This document shows, one piece after another, positions 25,812 to 35,514 of a DNA stretch of 35,581 nucleotides. The DNA comes from an uncultured bacterium. GTDB taxonomy: Bacteria; Verrucomicrobiota; Lentisphaeria; Victivallales; Victivallaceae. Position numbers and translations under genes: made by a program. The stretch spans positions 1 to 35,581 of the forward strand of contig URVC01000049.1 in assembly GCA_900551245.1 (NCBI GenBank), read 5' to 3'. Under the pieces are notes generated by a model. The model worked only from the letters and a program-made list of their open reading frames with translations, was not told where the DNA came from and did not search any database. Every line of letters begins with the position of its first letter. Position 1 is the stretch's first letter.

Positions 25812-26063
25812 TTGACGCAACCTCCGTCAATGGTTTCACTGTTCACGATCAGCTCCGGCATCGAAATGCGAAACGGCCATGAAATCCCCTCGTTTTTATA
25901 CTGCACGGGAGTTCTTTCCTCTGTAAAATCGATCCGCCAAAGGTCAGAGAGCAGCCGGAATCGTCAAAATCCGCCGGGCGGAAAAGTGGTCCATCATGAC
26001 GGCGCAGGACAGATTTGAACTTGCTCATGCTCTGATATTCCTTTCTCCCTGTTTTCAAATAGG
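25812..26063 (-). other. Gap with a possible damaged small ORF
   Basis: 252 bases between the CBM9 lipoprotein stop and the FAD gene. One minus-strand frame starts ATGAGCAAGTTC near 26028 (MSKFKSVLRRHDGPLFRPAD). Another reads convincingly from about 25950 to 25770 (LSDLWRIDFTEERTPVQYKN, then EGISWPFRISMPELI), overlapping the FAD gene start. They may be pieces of one small gene with a frameshift. Weak evidence. Confidence 0.3.
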
Positions 26064-27014
26064 TTATTTATCGCTCCCATGTCCTGCCGCAGCCTCTTTT
26101 GTCAGGAGGCCGGTCAGATGCCCGCGGATGTTATGTCCCGTATACAGCAGAGGATGACAGGCGCTCTGCCGCCCCCCTCTGCACCGGATCAGCGTAAAAT
26201 TGATCTGCTCTCCCGGGCGCGGGAAATTCCCGTGCTCATATCCGGGGATCTCCCGCCACGGAATGGCAATTTCGACTTGATACCCGTTTTCATCTTGCCG
26301 GACCGCCGTTTTCAATCCCCGGATGGATTCCGTCGGAGTCACAATATAGGCGCCCCAGCGATTGTTCTGCCCCAGTGCATCGTACACGCTGCCATCCGTG
26401 CCCACGACAATCTCCCAATAGGTGCGGAACCGGATTCCCGAACCGATGAACCACTCGACGGCATCCCCCAGCCACAACCTTTCCCGGACCACCTGAAATG
26501 TTTTCTGCGGCATGTTGAAGAATCCATAGATGAATTCGGCATCCCAGAGAATTTTCCAGCAGGCGCCGGATTCCATTTTCCGACGTGATGAAATCGGATA
26601 TTCATCATGAAAGGTCAAGGCCTCCTGCCAGGCCGGTTCATCGGCACGCCCGTCGACGACGATCGGAGTACGGGTGAAGGGGATGTTCACCCGGGGAGGC
26701 TGTTTTTCCGGCCATTCAAATCCTTTGCGGATATCTTCCTCCAGTGTTTTCAGACGTTCGCGGGCCATCCGGTACCGCATGGGATCGCGGGGGACCAGTT
26801 CCTCTTTCAGAAGCATCGTATTCAGTACATTGCTGCACATCTGATTGACCGCATACTCGGCGGGAGTGTTCCTCCCTGCAAGATAGAGTTCATGATCGAA
26901 CATCGACGCCAGTTGACGGTCTGCTTCGGTCACCGGCCCCGTACAGCCGTTCAGCAGAATGACGGCAAGGGGGGCGCACAACGTCGCCGCAGCGATTTTT
27001 CTCATTTTCAACAT
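26064..27014 (-). CDS. Lipoprotein with C-terminal CBM9-like domain
   Basis: 316 residues. The signal peptide ends at a lipobox (LLNGC, Cys24). After a helical stretch, about residues 115-300 form a carbohydrate-binding family 9-like domain: the opening TPIVVDGRADEPAWQEALTF, the Trp-rich middle (ACWKILWDAEFIYGFF, DAVEWFIG) and YQVEIAIPWREIP are all characteristic. It would sit on the membrane surface and bind sugars or glycan ends. GGAAGGG lies six bases before ATG 27014; an inner ATG at 27005 is also possible. Its start is 16 bases after the stop of the 1638-residue gene, in the same operon. Confidence 0.78.
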   Translation of the reverse strand: MLKMRKIAAATLCAPLAVILLNGCTGPVTEADRQLASMFDHELYLAGRNTPAEYAVNQMCSNVLNTMLLKEELVPRDPMRYRMARERLKTLEEDIRKGFEWPEKQPPRVNIPFTRTPIVVDGRADEPAWQEALTFHDEYPISSRRKMESGACWKILWDAEFIYGFFNMPQKTFQVVRERLWLGDAVEWFIGSGIRFRTYWEIVVGTDGSVYDALGQNNRWGAYIVTPTESIRGLKTAVRQDENGYQVEIAIPWREIPGYEHGNFPRPGEQINFTLIRCRGGRQSACHPLLYTGHNIRGHLTGLLTKEAAAGHGSDK

Positions 27015-27030
27015 CCGTTTCCCTTCCGGA

Positions 27031-30000
27031 TTACTTCTCCGCCGGAGCCGCCAGGATCAGGCGACTCCAAACAAACGGATTTTTTGAAGGATGTTCCGGG
27101 TGCGGAGCGAACACCAGCCGGCTTTTGGAAACCCGGCGATTGATGGCTTCCAGCGAAAAACTGCAGTTGGAACCGGGTTTCATCTTCAATTCGTTCAATA
27201 CCGCGGCGGGAAAGAAAAGCTCATATTGTGTCACACCGTTTTGATTGAAAATCTTCGCCGTTACGCGGGATTCCTTCCGCATTTCATCCCCGACGGCGAC
27301 CACGGCCCGGCCCTGAAACAGGGCGATGCGATAGGTGACATCGCCGGGATGGTACTCCTGCACGCCTTCGCGCGCACTGCCGTACCGCCCGAAATAGACC
27401 ACTGCCGAGTCATCTGTCCAGAAACGATCCGCCAGCGTCGGCGGCAGAAAGTCATCGTCTTTCACGCGAATGGTCAGCGCGAGGCCGCGCGGATTCCATG
27501 CGACCGAATAATCGGCCCCGGAATCGGATTCCCGATCCGCATTGCAGCAGATCAGCGGATAGCGTCGGAAGGAATCCGGGATCTTCGGGTTCGATTCCGA
27601 AAGCTCCTCCAGATATCCGGCTGTCACCATTTGAACACGAATACTCCTGATCTCCTCTCGGCCATCCGCTTTGACGCAGATTCCCATTCGATAGCATTTC
27701 CCCGGCGACGCTTCGCCTTCGACAAGGGAAAAGGTGAGACGAGACTCCGTCTCGGAAGCGATCTTCAAACTCTTTTCCTTCTCTGAAAAGCGCCATCCGG
27801 CGGGGATATCCTGCAGAGAGCATTGTACCGATACCGTCCGGGGGAGAAAGTTTCTGATTTTCACCTCAACGGTTTTTCCATCCGGCAGGAATTCCCCGGA
27901 AAATTCCAATGGGGCAGTATGGTAGAATGGCTGAAGCGTCCGGTGCTGAAGCGCATACCAGGCTGCCGCAAACCTCCGGGCCCGGAACAGCTTTTCTGCG
28001 CGCAATCCCGCCGGGAGATTGGCCGGAATCACCTTTAGACGCTGTTCGACGCCCCGGACCAGCTCTGTCGGTGGATTCTGAACTGTGCCGGTCACCGGTG
28101 TCTCGCGGTCCTGACGGAACACCCGCAGTTCAAATCCGTTGAGCCGGAGCGCATCCGGATTTTCCCGCTTTCCGGAAACTCGATCGGAGAGGCTGAATTT
28201 CTGCTTTGCGAGAAGCTGAACTTCGGCCGGCCACGCGCAGAGATTCACGGCATAGAGCAGATCGCCGCCTTGACGAACGAAAACAGGATCGTTGATTCCC
28301 GGAACCGCGGCAAAAGAGCGCTCGGGAATTTCCGAAAATGCCCGGTAAAATGCCCGGAATTCGTCATAGGCTCCGTTTTCAGGATTCCCCCACCAGCCGT
28401 GATTGAGCATCAGTGGATCGCACTGCGCGGTGATCCAGGCGAGGTTCTCCAGCACAAACTGATTGTCGGGAAGCGCGGTGGAAAATGAGATCAGGTTTCG
28501 TTTCGAGGGGCCTTTCGAGGTCGGAACGACCCCGCCGCCCTGCCATATCTCCAGGTTGGCCGCCTGCGTGATCTGCGCATTCCGGACCCCGGGAATTTTC
28601 CAGAGGGAGAAGAGTTCGTCGGAAAAATTCATCGCCCGCTCATCCGCGGTCAGATTGTGGATGCGGCTGTAATTCGGCCGGATATCCGGCAGTACCATCA
28701 CATTCGGGATTGCCGCCAGAGCCGCCAGATCGACGCCGTTCTCCCGGTGGAGACGCCGGAGATCCGGAATCGAACCTAGTTCCAGAGGCTTGCGCAGAAG
28801 AGACTGTCTGTAACGGAAGGAAAGCAGATGTTCGACGGTAACGCGATAGATCAGCTTGTGCCCTTTCAGCTCCGCCGCCAGTTCCCTGACCAGTTCCGTG
28901 ATCTTGCGGCAGCGCCAGTCGAGCCACGACTCCCATTCATTCTGTTTCAACCACTGGTAACGCTTCCCGAAACGGTCCGTTCCGGTGAAATTTGGAATCG
29001 CCGATTTGCTTTCCTGACGATATCGGGAGATACAGTAGTCTCCGTAACCGAATTCGGGACTGGAAAAATGCAGCGCTTCCTGGGACTGGTAGTCAATTCC
29101 GCGGAACATGGGAGAATCTCCATACCGTTCCACACAGGCGCGGAAGATTTTTTTCATCGCGGCCACGGTTTTCGGATGGATGGGGTTGAGCATTCGCTTC
29201 AAGCCGGCGAGTTTATTTTCAGAGCTGAAAAGTTCCGGCGCCTCCTCCCCGCGGCGTTCGGCCTCCTGAAAATCGCGACTTATGGCGCCTTCGCCCATTT
29301 CCAGCACCGATCCGGTCGGCAGTTTGAGTTCCGTCAGGCCGGAGAGATGGCAGATGGAAAGATAGTAGGGAATGCTCTCCCGCTCCGCCGTTTTTACGAA
29401 CATGTCCAGAAATGCGGGGGGAAAATGGCCCTTGCAGTAGAGACTCTCATTCAGCCGCCGGTCACCGGGCGAGGAAAGTCCGCCATAATCGTAGAATAAC
29501 GTACTCCACAAACTCCAGCCGATGTAACGATAGTACTCGACGAACAAATCCATTTTTTCGCGCCAGAAATCGTAAGTGCTCGTCTCCCGATTCCACTGAT
29601 TCTGGTTGAACCAGGTATAGAAAAACATGGTCGGATCTTCGTTCCAGTTCATGATTTTCCGGCCGTCCGGATTGATCGGATTTCGCGGCAGTGTCCCATC
29701 CACTTCATAGAGCCGGAATCGGGAGACGGCGGGGCCGCCTTCCGCCTGCCGGTTGTAATGACTGCCGAAGATCACGCCGATATCAGGCCGGTTGGACGCT
29801 GTTTTGAAGAGAAGAGTCTTCCGGCAGATCCGGGAGGTCACCGGAAAATTGCCACCGGTCATAACAGCGCATGCGTCGAGAAACGGCCGATGAAAAAAAT
29901 CCTTGTCCGCCTGCGAAACCGCACAGTAAAAGGTTCTGCACCGGTCGTCGGGATATTCGAATTCCAGCAGATGCATTTTGCCCGGATTTTTCAACGCGAT

Positions 30001-31947
30001 TCGGTAGGTGAAGCCGCTGGCGAGGGTTTTCCCCAGAGTTTCCCGGAACGCGGTTCCATTCAAGCGACCAATTCTGCAGGAATCGGTTTCCGCATATTTC
30101 TGTGGATCCGCAATGTTGACGAAACAATCCACCTCTGCGATCAGACTCTTTCGAAACTCCGTTTCCGGCTTCGGAGTGCCTCGAATGACCGCGGCAATTC
30201 CGGTCAGCGTATCTCCATTTTCCCGACGGAACGTGATGCGGTAATCGCCCACGGTTTCCGGGGTGAATTCAAAGGAACGGATGATGTAGCTGTGCGGGGG
30301 TATTTCGGCGGCAAGCGACTTTGTCGCGACAATCGTTCCATCCGGAGCCGCAACTTGAATCTGCCCCTGTTCCCGTCGTTCCGTCGCAGTCGAATTGTCG
30401 AATCCGACCCTGAAGACCGACTTTTTACCCGCCAATGCTGACGCATCCAGCAGAAATGGAGTGACCGGTCTCTTTTCTGCATACAATGCGACGATCTCCT
30501 TCGCGGACTTCATCCCCGGATACAGGCAGACTTGCGCAATTCGACCGCGGAATGACGGCAGTCTCCCCTGACGACCGAATGTGATTCCGGACGCCTTTTC
30601 CACTCCGCTGATCCATGGAGCCTGAGCAACTTGTCGGCCGTCCAGATAGATTTTCCTCTCCCGTGCACAGTTCCAGACGTAGACCAGGTGATGCCATTCA
30701 CGTTTGAAGATCTGAATCTGAGCCTTGTATTCCGTACTGCTTTTGTTGCCGAAATAGAATCCCCATTGCCACATTTTCCCCAGAAGCGAGGTGTTCCCGA
30801 TCTGCCAGATGCCTTGTTGAGCTGCTTCATACACCAGATCGTTCTCCAGCTGGAACCAGAAGGATAGAGTTCCCTGCGGCAGGGATTTTTCTTCGCCAAA
30901 GGGGATTTTCAACCGGCTGTTTCCGGAAAAGACGGCACATTTCCCCAGAACCGGGTCGGTGACAATTTCGACATTGGAACTTTCCGGCAGCGGTTGTTCG
31001 AAATTGCATGTGACGATCGTACCGGCCGGTTCCGTTTCGTGCTTTTCCTCTCCGCGTGGAGAGGCGGTAAGCTCAATATGAGAGATTTCCATTTCATCGG
31101 AGGAAATGGCTTCGATAAATAATTGCAAGTATCGCTTTTCCTGCGGCGTGGTGACAGGGAACACGTATTCGCTCTTCCCGGAAACGGTTTGAAACCACGG
31201 AGAGCCGACATGAGTTCCATTCCACTCCTTGAGATATTTCCAGCCCCGGGAAAACAGGCGAAAACGCAGACGTCCGTTTCCTTTCGCCTGTACCGAAGCC
31301 CACAACTTCGTATTGGGCGGAAGAATCATCATCGGAGTGGAAATCGTGGCCCGGCTTCGGGGACTCAACGTTACAATCCCGTCTTGAACAGAAAGCAATT
31401 TCAGATTCTTCTCATTGCCCCGATTGGCTGAAAAAACCCAGTTGCCGGAAGGAAGGTCTCGAAACCGTAACGATTCATTCCAGGGCGGAATCAGATTGCC
31501 GCCGAGACTGTCCTGTCTGAGAAACCGAAGATTTCGGATCTGTATCTTCCCGGGAGCGGTCAGTTTGGGTTCGCCGGAAAAGCTGACTCGGATTCCGGAA
31601 CTTTGAAAGACCCGGATCGGGATCTGGATCAGTTGATAATATGGTTCGTTCCGGCTTGAAATGCTGTTGTGCTCCTTCCCGGCGGAAACCGTCACACGGA
31701 GGTTTCCTGCACCGGTTCCATTCTCAACCATCACCTCCATCTTCAGCAGATAATTGCCGGCGGGCAGCGCAGGAGTCCACAGTTGATATAGCGTTATAAA
31801 TTTTTCTCCCGGCTGAATTTGTGATGATTGAACCCCATTGCGCTGAAAAACTGTCGTCAGCTCGTTTCCGAAAACCGCCGTACAACCGCACAACCATACG
31901 GCGAAGGCAAAAGCTCTAATATTCATTGTGTTTTGCATCCATTTCAT
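27031..31947 (-). CDS. Very large secreted LamG/TIM-barrel-like glycosidase candidate
   Basis: 1638 residues. The signal peptide is MNIRAFAFAVWLCGCTAVFG from the ATG at 31926, the likelier start; ATG 31947 has no ribosome binding site. Domains in order: beta-sandwich modules (about 30-300); a LamG/concanavalin-like domain (about 312-490, with GTLSFWFQLEND, WHHLVYVWN, KIYLDGRQVA); beta modules (to about 760); a barrel-like region (about 770-1190, with Trp-rich FFYTWFNQNQW, LWSTLFYDYGG, MFRGIDYQSQEALHFSSPEF); and a CBM9/DOMON-like tail (about 1460-1638). The acidic residues in IDYQSQE and TVEHLL are catalytic candidates only. I cannot place it in a named GH family. Linked genes suggest plant or host glycan breakdown. 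Confidence 0.75.
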   Translation of the reverse strand: MKWMQNTMNIRAFAFAVWLCGCTAVFGNELTTVFQRNGVQSSQIQPGEKFITLYQLWTPALPAGNYLLKMEVMVENGTGAGNLRVTVSAGKEHNSISSRNEPYYQLIQIPIRVFQSSGIRVSFSGEPKLTAPGKIQIRNLRFLRQDSLGGNLIPPWNESLRFRDLPSGNWVFSANRGNEKNLKLLSVQDGIVTLSPRSRATISTPMMILPPNTKLWASVQAKGNGRLRFRLFSRGWKYLKEWNGTHVGSPWFQTVSGKSEYVFPVTTPQEKRYLQLFIEAISSDEMEISHIELTASPRGEEKHETEPAGTIVTCNFEQPLPESSNVEIVTDPVLGKCAVFSGNSRLKIPFGEEKSLPQGTLSFWFQLENDLVYEAAQQGIWQIGNTSLLGKMWQWGFYFGNKSSTEYKAQIQIFKREWHHLVYVWNCARERKIYLDGRQVAQAPWISGVEKASGITFGRQGRLPSFRGRIAQVCLYPGMKSAKEIVALYAEKRPVTPFLLDASALAGKKSVFRVGFDNSTATERREQGQIQVAAPDGTIVATKSLAAEIPPHSYIIRSFEFTPETVGDYRITFRRENGDTLTGIAAVIRGTPKPETEFRKSLIAEVDCFVNIADPQKYAETDSCRIGRLNGTAFRETLGKTLASGFTYRIALKNPGKMHLLEFEYPDDRCRTFYCAVSQADKDFFHRPFLDACAVMTGGNFPVTSRICRKTLLFKTASNRPDIGVIFGSHYNRQAEGGPAVSRFRLYEVDGTLPRNPINPDGRKIMNWNEDPTMFFYTWFNQNQWNRETSTYDFWREKMDLFVEYYRYIGWSLWSTLFYDYGGLSSPGDRRLNESLYCKGHFPPAFLDMFVKTAERESIPYYLSICHLSGLTELKLPTGSVLEMGEGAISRDFQEAERRGEEAPELFSSENKLAGLKRMLNPIHPKTVAAMKKIFRACVERYGDSPMFRGIDYQSQEALHFSSPEFGYGDYCISRYRQESKSAIPNFTGTDRFGKRYQWLKQNEWESWLDWRCRKITELVRELAAELKGHKLIYRVTVEHLLSFRYRQSLLRKPLELGSIPDLRRLHRENGVDLAALAAIPNVMVLPDIRPNYSRIHNLTADERAMNFSDELFSLWKIPGVRNAQITQAANLEIWQGGGVVPTSKGPSKRNLISFSTALPDNQFVLENLAWITAQCDPLMLNHGWWGNPENGAYDEFRAFYRAFSEIPERSFAAVPGINDPVFVRQGGDLLYAVNLCAWPAEVQLLAKQKFSLSDRVSGKRENPDALRLNGFELRVFRQDRETPVTGTVQNPPTELVRGVEQRLKVIPANLPAGLRAEKLFRARRFAAAWYALQHRTLQPFYHTAPLEFSGEFLPDGKTVEVKIRNFLPRTVSVQCSLQDIPAGWRFSEKEKSLKIASETESRLTFSLVEGEASPGKCYRMGICVKADGREEIRSIRVQMVTAGYLEELSESNPKIPDSFRRYPLICCNADRESDSGADYSVAWNPRGLALTIRVKDDDFLPPTLADRFWTDDSAVVYFGRYGSAREGVQEYHPGDVTYRIALFQGRAVVAVGDEMRKESRVTAKIFNQNGVTQYELFFPAAVLNELKMKPGSNCSFSLEAINRRVSKSRLVFAPHPEHPSKNPFVWSRLILAAPAEK

Positions 31948-31987
31948 TATGTAAATCTTGCAGAAAAACTCATAGAGGAATTGTATT

Positions 31988-32719
31988 CTATTTCCAGTAT
32001 CGGCTGTAAGTATTATATGGGGCCAGATAACGAATAAACAGAGTTGTTCCCCATGTCAGACTTCGTGTATCGAGCAGCTCCACATGCCCGTCGACGAACA
32101 GGTGATTCACCCGATAAGGCTTATGCCGGGAATCCAATTTGGTCTGGACATCCGTCGAATTAAACATCGACGGCATGCAATGATTTTTCCAGGTTGTAAT
32201 GAGCAGGCTCAATTTGGCATCCCACATGACGGAACTTTGCGACGGATACCTGCAGCCGACGATCTTTTTCCCGTTATGTCCGCCCATCGAAGGACAGAGC
32301 AGGCCGTTCCATCCATAACTCGTCACGATCCAGCTCTCTGCTATATTATTATAATGATACTTTTCCGTAGGAGCGCTGCTTGGACAATCCAGAGGAGAAT
32401 GAGTAACCTGAGCCAATGAATTGGGAATTTGTCTTCCGGTAAGAAACGGCCACATCTGACCGTACCATTGCGCCCACGGCTGAGTCTTCTCAAACACATA
32501 GGTACCGGAAATCATGTAATCGTTGTAACTGTCCGCATACTGGGTCATTGCCAGACCTGCCTGTTTCATTAAATTTGTACAGGCAGCCGTTTTCCCTTTA
32601 TCTCTTGCCGCATTCAGCGCCGGAAGCAGAAGACTTGCCAGAATGGCGATGATCGCGATTACAATCAGAAGTTCAATAAGAGTAAATAATTTGAGAAACC
32701 ATTGTTTTCTCTCCTTCAT
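31988..32719 (-). CDS. Pseudopilin-like protein (type II secretion N-terminal motif)
   Basis: 243 residues. AGGAGG lies seven bases before ATG 32719. A prepilin-type leader leads into FTLIELLIVIAIIAILASLL, with the key Glu five residues after the cleavage site, then LLPALNAARDKG. The C-terminus contains NHLFVDGHVELLD, the DG-containing motif found in the large DUF1559/H-X9-DG group of Planctomycetota and Lentisphaerota. Such proteins are present in many copies in those genomes and often stand alone beside carbohydrate genes; their role is unknown. Here it lies between two glycosidase genes, 15 bases from the upstream one, so it is probably co-transcribed. Confidence 0.88.
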   Translation of the reverse strand: MKERKQWFLKLFTLIELLIVIAIIAILASLLLPALNAARDKGKTAACTNLMKQAGLAMTQYADSYNDYMISGTYVFEKTQPWAQWYGQMWPFLTGRQIPNSLAQVTHSPLDCPSSAPTEKYHYNNIAESWIVTSYGWNGLLCPSMGGHNGKKIVGCRYPSQSSVMWDAKLSLLITTWKNHCMPSMFNSTDVQTKLDSRHKPYRVNHLFVDGHVELLDTRSLTWGTTLFIRYLAPYNTYSRYWK

Positions 32720-32734
32720 GCGGCACCTCCTTTA

Positions 32735-34609
32735 TTACGGTTTCCACTGACGATTACGACTTTCCATATCGAGAATTTTTCCCGTTGAAGAACAGAGGCG
32801 GAACGAGAAATTCTCCCAGCCCGCCGACCAGGCGGGAGAAATGCCGGACGTTTCTTCCGGAAGCAGCAGCCGATCGACGGCGTGAATGAATGCTCCTTCC
32901 GCAGTGGTAAACCATGGACGCATGCCGCGCTCATAGATCTCGAACAACTCCGAGAACACCCCGGTCTGGGTGCTGAGCCACTCCAGCTTCGCCAACGCCT
33001 TCTCCCCCTCGCCGAGCTGGAGATACGCCATGGTCTCCCAGATCGCATACCAGGCGCAGACCGACTGCCCGCCCTCGTACATGTTCCCGATTTTCCTTTC
33101 ATTCGCGATGAAATCATCAAAGGCCTTGCGCCCAAGCCGGTCCTCCCGGGAGAGAATCGGATAAGGGTAGTATCCGCCCAACTGACCGATGCTGCCGGTC
33201 GGGCATCCCGGATAAGGAATGTATTTCTCCTCGTCGCGCGGGAGATTCGACTCCAGTTTATCCGCCAGAATCCGCCACTGTTCCTGATAGTCCCGGTCGA
33301 CCTTCAGTCGTGCCGCGCATTCGGCGGCCTTCCGGAACAGGTAAATGACGCCGCAGGTCGTCATGAATGCATTTTCATGATCGGTCCCCAGACGCTCCAT
33401 GTCGGTCACCTTGCCGATGATGACCCGGTCTCCGAATTGATAGACACTGCGGTAGAGGCAGTTGAGCGCGCAGGCCCGGATGACCGGATATCCCTTGCTT
33501 CGCAGAAAATCCAGGTCCTGCGTATACTGAAACACCTCGCAGCAGCCCAGCGCAATGTTCACATTGTGGAAGATGTGTTCGAACCAGTAGCCGCGCGGAG
33601 CCCCTTCCGAACCGTTTTCCAGCGTCTCCCACGGATAGAACGCCCCGCCATTGTCGGTAGAAACTCCGCTCGTCGCCCGGAATCTGGCGCTGCCGAGAAT
33701 CGAAGCCCGGAATTCCGATATCTTGCGCGCCTCCCTCACGTGCCCGCTGGAGAGAAGTCCCTGCTGGATGAAATATTCGTCGAAGCCGAAGAAACGTCCG
33801 TGCCAATGCGAGTCGAACAGTCCGGTCGGGATCGACCACTTCGTGGACGAGATTTTCAGGTGGTACTGTGCCGTGTACCAGGTCTTCCGAATCCCTTCCG
33901 ACGGAACATTGATAAAGGAGATTCGCCAGTAGTCCGCCCACTTTTCGCAGTGGGAACGGAACAGTTCCTCAAATCCACTGTCTCGAACCAGCTTCTGTGC
34001 CTCTTCGCCGAACGCGATGAAAAAGATGCATTCGGTCATCGTTCCGGCGAGGGAATAACATCCGTCCGTCCAGGAGGCCTCCAGATCCGCCCCCGCACAG
34101 GTTACATAGATGTTTTCCCGCCGGATCGAACCGGTGTCGAATTCGGTTTTCAGCAAGAGACCCGCATTGCATATTTCCGGACGAACCTTCAGCCGTTTCG
34201 CCGCCAGATGGTACTTGAATTCAAAGTGCTGTTCCGTGCTGAGCTGCTTGCGGATCGCGATGATGTTGTGCTCAAAATGGCAGAAGACGTCCGTGTGGAC
34301 ATTGAGCTTCAGCCGCCGGTATTCGCAATCGGTGGAAACCAGACCTCGTTCCAGATCCAGAGTCTGCGTCCATTCATCCGGTTCCCATGCCCCGTTGATC
34401 TCCTGATCGAAATAGCCGAACGGACAGAAATCGAACGGCGCGGAATCGTATCGGACCCCCGCCCGGCGAATGTGCGGCAGCATACCGCAATAGCGCCGGG
34501 CATACTGCATGCCCTGATAGTCGATCTGCAGCGACAGGTCGCCGTTCCCGAGCGGCGGGGGGACATATTTTCGTTTTTCCGCATCCGCCTTTGTTGCTGA
34601 AATTCTCAT
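32735..34609 (-). CDS. Six-hairpin glycosidase, GH65-like
   Basis: 624 residues. GAGGG lies seven bases before ATG 34609. The N-terminal beta-sandwich (about 1-210, with PPPLGNGDLSLQIDYQG) is followed by a helical (alpha/alpha)6 region with KWSIPTGLFDSHWHGRFFGF-DEYF (about 255-275) and GTDHENAFMTTCGVIYLFRK. Glu412 in DHEN lies where GH65 enzymes have their general acid. No signal peptide, so it is probably cytoplasmic, acting on imported oligosaccharides. GH95 or another six-hairpin family cannot be excluded. It is transcribed immediately after the alpha-galactosidase-like fragment. Confidence 0.72.
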   Translation of the reverse strand: MRISATKADAEKRKYVPPPLGNGDLSLQIDYQGMQYARRYCGMLPHIRRAGVRYDSAPFDFCPFGYFDQEINGAWEPDEWTQTLDLERGLVSTDCEYRRLKLNVHTDVFCHFEHNIIAIRKQLSTEQHFEFKYHLAAKRLKVRPEICNAGLLLKTEFDTGSIRRENIYVTCAGADLEASWTDGCYSLAGTMTECIFFIAFGEEAQKLVRDSGFEELFRSHCEKWADYWRISFINVPSEGIRKTWYTAQYHLKISSTKWSIPTGLFDSHWHGRFFGFDEYFIQQGLLSSGHVREARKISEFRASILGSARFRATSGVSTDNGGAFYPWETLENGSEGAPRGYWFEHIFHNVNIALGCCEVFQYTQDLDFLRSKGYPVIRACALNCLYRSVYQFGDRVIIGKVTDMERLGTDHENAFMTTCGVIYLFRKAAECAARLKVDRDYQEQWRILADKLESNLPRDEEKYIPYPGCPTGSIGQLGGYYPYPILSREDRLGRKAFDDFIANERKIGNMYEGGQSVCAWYAIWETMAYLQLGEGEKALAKLEWLSTQTGVFSELFEIYERGMRPWFTTAEGAFIHAVDRLLLPEETSGISPAWSAGWENFSFRLCSSTGKILDMESRNRQWKP

Positions 34610-34624
34610 TGTGTTTCCCTCAGC

Positions 34625-35085
34625 TTATTTCAAAAAATCCGCATCGAAACATTCCGGTTCGTACCAGTTGAAACGAACTGTCTTCCCGTCCAGTTCCCAA
34701 TTTTCCGGGCAGACGTTGGAAAGCCAGTCCAGCGGCACTGCACGGCTCTTCTGAACCGAAGCGAGGCGGAAGAACTCCCGCATCTCCCGATTTTCCGCCT
34801 CGCCGAGAACGCCCGGCTTCAACGAGGCGAACAACGGCGTACCGCTGGTCGCGAGCAGTTGCGCCCACTGCCGGTTCAGTTCCCAGGGAATATCGCCGGT
34901 GACACCGAGGCAGTCCGCGTCCACCGCGAAGAAGGCGCCGTGCTGCGGTAGACGGAAGGCGAGCGTATTTACTCCCATCTTCCGGGTTCTCTCCCAGCGC
35001 TGACCGCTGGTGTCGTCACCGATGCGCGAGAGGTGCATCAATCCCGCCCCGAAGTGTCCGACGGTGTTGCAACCATCGCATATCA
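34625..35085 (-). pseudogene. Alpha-galactosidase-like (GH27/36 type) 3' fragment
   Basis: Protein-like sequence runs from about HFGAGLMHLSRIGDDTSG through QRWERTRKMGVNTLAFRLPQ and HGAFFAVDADCLGVTGDIPW to the stop at 34625 (YEPECFDADFLK). The GDD, DADC and Trp-rich C-terminal features resemble the end of the melibiase barrel and its beta domain. The open frame continues to 35284, but the residues above about 35085 are shadow of an AraC fragment on the other strand. The catalytic N-terminal two thirds are missing, so the enzyme is dead. Family assignment is by resemblance only. Confidence 0.5.
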
Positions 35086-35293
35086 GGTCGGCTGCCGGGA
35101 TCAGTTTCAGTTCTCCCGTCAGTTCCGAGCCTACCAAGGTTGTTCGCCGTTGCAATATCGAAAATCGCGGAGGAAACCGGCCCCGGGAAAAGTGCAGAAA
35201 GTGCGGACTCCGTTGCCGGGAAACGGTTGCGCCGCTCCTGAAAAACTGGGGATTTCGATGAGTTGCACGACGAATACGGAACATTGCCTGTGA
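35060..35293 (+). pseudogene. AraC-family regulator, C-terminal helix-turn-helix fragment
   Basis: The plus-strand frame reads SDGVATIAYQVGCRDQFQFS, then RQFRAYQGCSPLQYRKSRRK. This is the second helix-turn-helix of AraC/XylS regulators (IA..VG..D.F.FSR.F....G.SP..YR). It ends at TGA 35293. The ligand-binding domain and first helix-turn-helix are missing, and the sequence to the left belongs to the alpha-galactosidase-like gene on the opposite strand. AraC regulators are commonly divergent from the carbohydrate operon that they control. Confidence 0.8.
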
Positions 35294-35514
35294 TATATCA
35301 TTCTCCAGAACGTCAACAAATACCTTTACATTTTCAGAGAATTGCTTAAGTGAATATGAGTATGAGCGAATCGTTACGTGCCGTTCAAACGGATTTCATC
35401 TATATAGTCGATTATGAAAAATCATATAACAATCTGAATATCAATGGAAAACCATAATTTTTCATGATATATTATTGCAAGAAACTCGTATAAAATCGAA
35501 AGAAAACTTGCAAA
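35294..35514. other. AT-rich intergenic sequence
   Basis: 221 bases with no ORF of note. A TATAAAAT box is seen near 35490, upstream of the partial gene at 35515. Confidence 0.5.

Noticed and set aside
32882..34600. 572-residue plus-strand frame
   Set aside because: Antisense shadow of the GH65-like gene, which has a good ribosome binding site and glycosidase motifs.
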